Assembly (NCBI GenBank): GCA_948146395.1
Contig: OX411551.1
Location: 46,890,854 to 46,954,853 of the forward strand
DNA: 64,000 nucleotides
Source: Fragum whitleyi
Taxonomy: Eukaryota; Mollusca; Bivalvia; Cardiida; Cardiidae
Direction: 5' to 3'
Each line of letters starts with the position of its first letter. Positions within the stretch are counted from its first letter, which is position 1. Made by a program: the position numbers and the translations under genes. Positions 60,233 through 64,000 of the stretch are shown piece after piece. The notes beneath the pieces were generated by a model. It saw only the letters and a program-made list of their open reading frames with translations, was not told the DNA's origin and ran no database searches.

Positions 60233-62171
60233 GTAAATTTACAAACTGTTTGAATGTGCTTATTCATGTGATTATACTTTGAATCTCGTTCGTCACCTAC
60301 CTATCTTATTTGAAAAAAGTGATATTTAGGCCTTCGTGAATTCGTAAATTTACGAACTTGGGAAGTAAAACATTAGGAACATACATTTCCATGTAAGTAG
60401 CGGAAGTGAGATACCGGCAAGAATTGACGCCTTTCCTTTCAGATATTGTAAGCAACAATGCTATATGTGAATGAAACTATTTTTGTAAATTTACGAACTT
60501 TCCAAATGTTAATATCTTCAATTTGTATTTGCATTCTTAAACTCTATTGTCTTCTTCTTTTCAAGTATGAAAAAAAATCTGTTGAAAATTCCAATATAAT
60601 GCAAGGATAAGCCAAGATTGAATTACTTAAATTATTGAAATTTTGTAAATTTACAAACTTTTCAATGTTGTATTTCTTTTTTGTTCTTTTGCTGTTTAAT
60701 CTGTTAAATTGTTGTAATAGAAAAATATATTTGGTTTATTTGTTTAAGGTGGCCAATCATTCTTGTTGTTACATTACTTTTGATACATAATGTGAAATAA
60801 AGATCATAAAAGGGATACTTGTAAACCCTGTTCGTAAATTTACGAACTTTGAAAGTTAAAGCATTAGCTATGGATTGCTTGAAACTTCGTAAATTTACGA
60901 ACTTTGATAGTATTTCATTAGGAAAATACATTTCCCTGTTTGTAGTGGAAAACATTGACAAGAATTGACACCTTCTCTTGCAGTTACTGTAAGAAAATTG
61001 TTTTAAAAGTCAAATCAACAAGACTGTCCAAAAAATGATAAGCCCTTAGAAGGGATATCAGTTAATCCACAATATTTCGTAAATTTACGAGTTAAGTTTT
61101 TCAGGCAATTCAATCATGGCTTATTCTTTTCAAATATATATCTTTAAAAAGTGGAGTTTACAACAAGGATGCCAAAGAGCATGATTGGCCACTGAAAACA
61201 AATAAACCATGATTTATTTGCCTAAATTACTGAAACCTCGTAAATTTACGAACTTGGTCGCTTTTTATGTTGTTTTTCTTCATGATTCTTTTTCTGTTTT
61301 ATCTAAAAGAATGTATAAAAAGTGAAGTATAGAACAAAAATGTCTAAAAATATGCTTAACCCTTTAATACAGATACTGGTTAATCGGCATTATTTCGTAA
61401 ATTTACGAGTTTCAGTTTGTTTAGGCAATTCAATCATGGCTTATCCCTTTCTTATATTTATATGATTAAAATGTAAAGTTGACAACAAAAGCGCTTTAGA
61501 GAATGATTGTCCATCTTAAACAAATAAACATCATTTGCCTAAATTACTGAAACTTCGTAAATTTACGATTTTGGTCATTTCAATGTTGTTTTTCTTCTTA
61601 ATTCTGTTGCTTTATAATTCAAAGAAAATGTTTTAAAAGTCAAATTAACAAGATTGTCAAAAATATAATTAGCCCTCGAAGGGATACCGGTTAATCGACA
61701 AAGTTTCGTAAATTTACGAATTTCAGTTTTTTTGGCAATTCAATCATGGCTTATCCCTTTATTATATATATGTAGAGTTTACAACAAATATGCCAAACAG
61801 AATGATTGGCCAACGAAAAACGAATAAACCATGATTCATTTACCTAAATTACTGAAACTTTGTAAATTTACGATATTGGTCATTTCAATGTTGTTTTTCT
61901 TCTTAATTCTGTTGCTTTATAAATTGAAAATGTTTTAAAAGTAAAATTAACAAGATTGTCAAAAATATAATTAGCCCTCGAAGGGATACCGGTTAATCGA
62001 CAAAGTTTCGTAAATTTACGAATTTCAGTTTTTTAAGCAATTCAATCATGGCTTATCCCTTTATTATATATATGTAGAGTTTACAACAAGAATGCCAAAA
62101 GAATAATTGGCCAACGAAAACGAATAAACCATGATTCATTTACCTAAATAAATACGACTTCGTAAATTTAC
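60233..62171. repeat. Satellite-like array with palindrome TTCGTAAATTTACGAA
   Basis: The palindrome or a near copy occurs fourteen times: GTAAATTTAC cores at about 60233, 60344, 60485, 60645, 60834, 60889, 61079, 61240, 61397, 61557, 61708, 61862, 62010 and 62162. From 61079 on the spacing is a regular 148-161 bases. Alternate units share flanks ('ttaatcgacaaagtttcg' against 'cctaaattactgaaactt'), giving a higher-order period of about 300-317 bases. Early units are much more diverged outside the palindrome. No coding potential. Confidence 0.85.
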
Positions 62172-62559
62172 AAAATTCATTTTCTATGTTGTTCTTCTTC
62201 TGTATTGGTTCCTTGAAACATGTTGAATTTTTTAGAATAGTTGTACTATATATGTATCAATAAAAATGATATAAACAATGAATTTTGTTGGTCCTGTTAA
62301 AGAGTAGGTTTTTCATACAGCTAAATGTGAGTAACAAACCCACAAAAGTGGGACAAAAGTAGTGCATTTCATGAAAATAACATGATGAAAATAAAAACGC
62401 GTTAATTTTTATATAATATTCTCTGCAAGCTCAAAAAGCAAGAGCATACGAAGTATAATGGACGACAGACAAAAAACAATTGTGCCAAAATCAGATGTTC
62501 ATGTTAGGTGTTACTCCAGGCGAATTAGTAGGCTGATAACCTTTGATTACGTACATTTC

Positions 62560-62771
62560 CTCTGCCAAGACAATTATCAATTTCCAGAACCGAGTTAGAT
62601 ATTTTTTCATACAATACGCTATGTACGTATAATATTTATCTTATAACCTCTTTTTGCCTGTTTACGTCGATGTTTTTAACAGAAGTGCAAGTTTCTAAAA
62701 GTAACTGCATTATGTCGTTGTTATAAAAATATCATATGGGATGTTATCACACGAATATTTGAATAGCAGAT
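62560..62771 (-). repeat. Second copy of the 12.3 kb foldback family
   Basis: The reverse complement matches 12330-12560 ('gtgataac..cccatatgatat', 'cataatgcagtta', 'aacatcga..gttataagataaatat', 'aatatctaactcggtt'), but lacks the second palindrome arm. Confidence 0.6.
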
Positions 62772-62987
62772 ATTGGCCCTTGTGAGGAACCACGTATTCT
62801 GCTACAGGAACATTCTCCCCTCCTTTATCCGATCACACCCTCTCAGGTAATCCGTACTACAGAGTACTGCAGAGTCGTCTCTTTGAAGGCATCGCGGATA
62901 TTCTCTGCCCTATTGTTAGTGTTTACCCTCAAGAAAATAGGTAGTAAAGAATACCCCTTTATTCCTCCGTGAATAACAAATCGCCAT
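62772..62987 (-). pseudogene. Integrase-core (rve/DDE) pseudogene, 3' part
   Basis: After acceptor TTTTGTAG: WRFVIHGGIKGYSLLPIFLR then VNTNNRAENIRDAFKE, the middle of an integrase-core domain as found in animal transposon-derived genes. The frame is broken by a 10-base insertion (62854-62863); afterwards YGLPERV, an in-frame TGA (62833-62835, where Arg is expected) and SDKGGENV continue the motif. Downstream the similarity fades at about 62775. Non-functional relic. Confidence 0.75.
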
Positions 62988-63070
62988 CTACAAAACATGA
63001 AGTTGTTTACAGCAGTGCATCTCATCATTTAAGTGCAGTAATTCTGGCATTAATTTTACCAATCTTTGAA

Positions 63071-63446
63071 AGACAAGAGGACCATGATGGTCCTATAGCG
63101 CCCACCTTCGTCTCTTTGACGCTTCCTTTAGCAAAATTAAATGCTTTAAAATTCATTAAATGATCATTAAATCTTTCAAAGAAAGACATAATGCCATTCC
63201 TATGATCCCTGCATAAGTTTCTAGCCTTTTCTCAACAAATTTCATGTGACCTGGCAAAGTTTCATGAAGATTGAACCATGTTTGTGGCCTCTAGAGACTA
63301 GAGTATAAACAAGAATAGTGTCATCCCTTTTCCCGTGATATGGCATGAATCCTTCCAATTTTCAATAGGATTCATCCTTGTGAGGACGTCGGACATTCAA
63401 TGATCGAAATTGCTCACCTTGAGCACGATGTGCTCAGGTGAGCTAT
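63071..63446 (+). repeat. Dispersed element ending in GGTGAGCT hairpin
   Basis: From 'aagaggaccatgatggtcc' to the hairpin 'gctcaccttgagcacgatgtgctcaggtgagct' (63413-63445). Same ends as 57676-58728 but opposite orientation and without tandem units. It lies in the old intron of the integrase pseudogene. Confidence 0.6.
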
Positions 63447-63550
63447 ATAGTGTACATGACATTCAGTCAAAACTTCATCCTTCCATGCAATAAAATTTGG
63501 GAAAATCTTATGTTTTGTACAATATTCCTCTCCAAATTTTATATCTGAAG

Positions 63551-63803
63551 CCCTGCCGGGTAACCTCAATTTGCATAGCGTCGGCCAAGCAATCTGCAGG
63601 TCGTGGGTTCGAATCTCTGCAGTGGCATTTTTGTTCTGGAAGATTTTAACCTCTCACTTCCAGTTCAAGTGAGAAAGTAGTCAATAGCTTGGAAAGAAGG
63701 TGTGTGAGTACTCGTAAATTTTGCCAAGAAAACACGGGTACACTGACGGCCGTGATATAACCACAGCAGTTGAAAGCAGCTAAAACCCCTATTAATCAAA
63801 ATA
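63551..63803 (+). mobile_element. tRNA-derived SINE variant
   Basis: 'cagcgtcggccaagcaatctgcaggtcgtgggttcgaatctc' contains a clear B box. The body differs from the main family ('cctctcacttccagttcaagtgagaaag') but the 3' end 'gtgatataaccacagcagttgaaagcagctaaaaccccta' is shared. Confidence 0.65.
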
Positions 63804-63814
63804 ATTTATACTTA

Positions 63815-64000
63815 TAGTTTATGTTTTCCATCAATATGCCATAATGCTGATAGGGCACGCACATTGTAAGCTCTCCGTTGTACTCTGAACATAGGCGAGA
63901 ATATCTTCCAGAAGAGAACCATTTGGGGATTACAGAATTTCAGAGCATCGCTTTCTCTTCTTTCCTGCACACGATAATCTATCAAAGAATATGAGTGTTT
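63815..64000 (-). pseudogene. Integrase-core pseudogene, 5' part (partial)
   Basis: The minus strand ends VQRRAYNVRALSALWHIDGK then HKL, matching the conserved 'RR.Y.V.g...LWHIDG.HKL' segment that directly precedes WRFVIHGG in the family. One base appears lost just before the old donor, giving a TAA at 63814-63812. The intervening 63.0-63.8 kb looks like its intron, filled with a SINE and a repeat. The gene runs out of the window. Confidence 0.65.

Noticed and set aside
60233..62171. CRISPR array
   Set aside because: The conserved part is a short palindrome with 150-base related spacers in an animal genome; no cas genes. It is a satellite.

Overview
This 64 kb window is animal nuclear DNA. 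It is AT-rich, its genes are split into small exons by long introns with GT-AG borders, and it is crowded with tRNA-derived SINEs, small inverted-repeat elements and dispersed repeats of the style I know from bivalve molluscs (for example the 'gtcaaggtcatgtgac' family and the elements ending in 'gccagtggagct'). The bivalve assignment is an inference from repeat style. Nothing suggests bacteria, a plasmid or an organelle.

Two intact multi-exon genes can be assembled from open frames, splice sites and matching phases. Gene A lies on the minus strand (18369 down to 365, nine exons, about 766 residues). It encodes a DUF7869-type protein with Cys-rich segments and a transposase-like acidic core (IIDGMDQ, LQADN followed by ENKN, GHTHEDID). 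Its first exon sits below a CpG-rich region with a CRE-like and an ETS-like site. Gene B lies on the plus strand (24159 to 57025, fifteen exons, about 551 residues). It has an unusual architecture for an animal protein: an N-terminal segment, a ParB/sulfiredoxin-like domain (GGNHSRAAL), a ParB-style helix-turn-helix region, a coiled coil built from tiny exons, and a Tudor-like domain with a basic tail. Its promoter has NRF-1-like, CCAAT and YY1-like sites and no clear TATA box. A third locus, at 62.77-64.0 kb on the minus strand, is a broken integrase-core gene with a 10-base insertion and a nonsense codon.

Layout: 0.3-18.4 kb gene A with repeat-filled introns; 18.4-20 kb its promoter region, a repeat cluster and a duplicated block; 20-24 kb AT-rich DNA and a 2.1 kb element with terminal GTCTAA-type motif arrays; 24.0-24.3 kb promoter and first exon of gene B; 24.3-40.85 kb a 16.6 kb first intron holding a 648-base inverted-repeat element, a 6.2 kb terminal-inverted-repeat element with dense GCGTAA/GCGGAA motifs, and several exon-like segments on the opposite strand; 40.85-57.2 kb the other gene B exons; 57.7-59.5 kb dispersed tandem repeats; 60.2-62.2 kb a satellite-like array with a conserved palindrome; 62.4-64 kb the integrase relic, a SINE and repeat ends.

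The two genes are divergent, about 5.8 kb apart, with independent promoters; no functional link is shown. Domain names rest on motif recognition alone, since no database search was possible. Repeat borders are approximate unless terminal repeats are stated.
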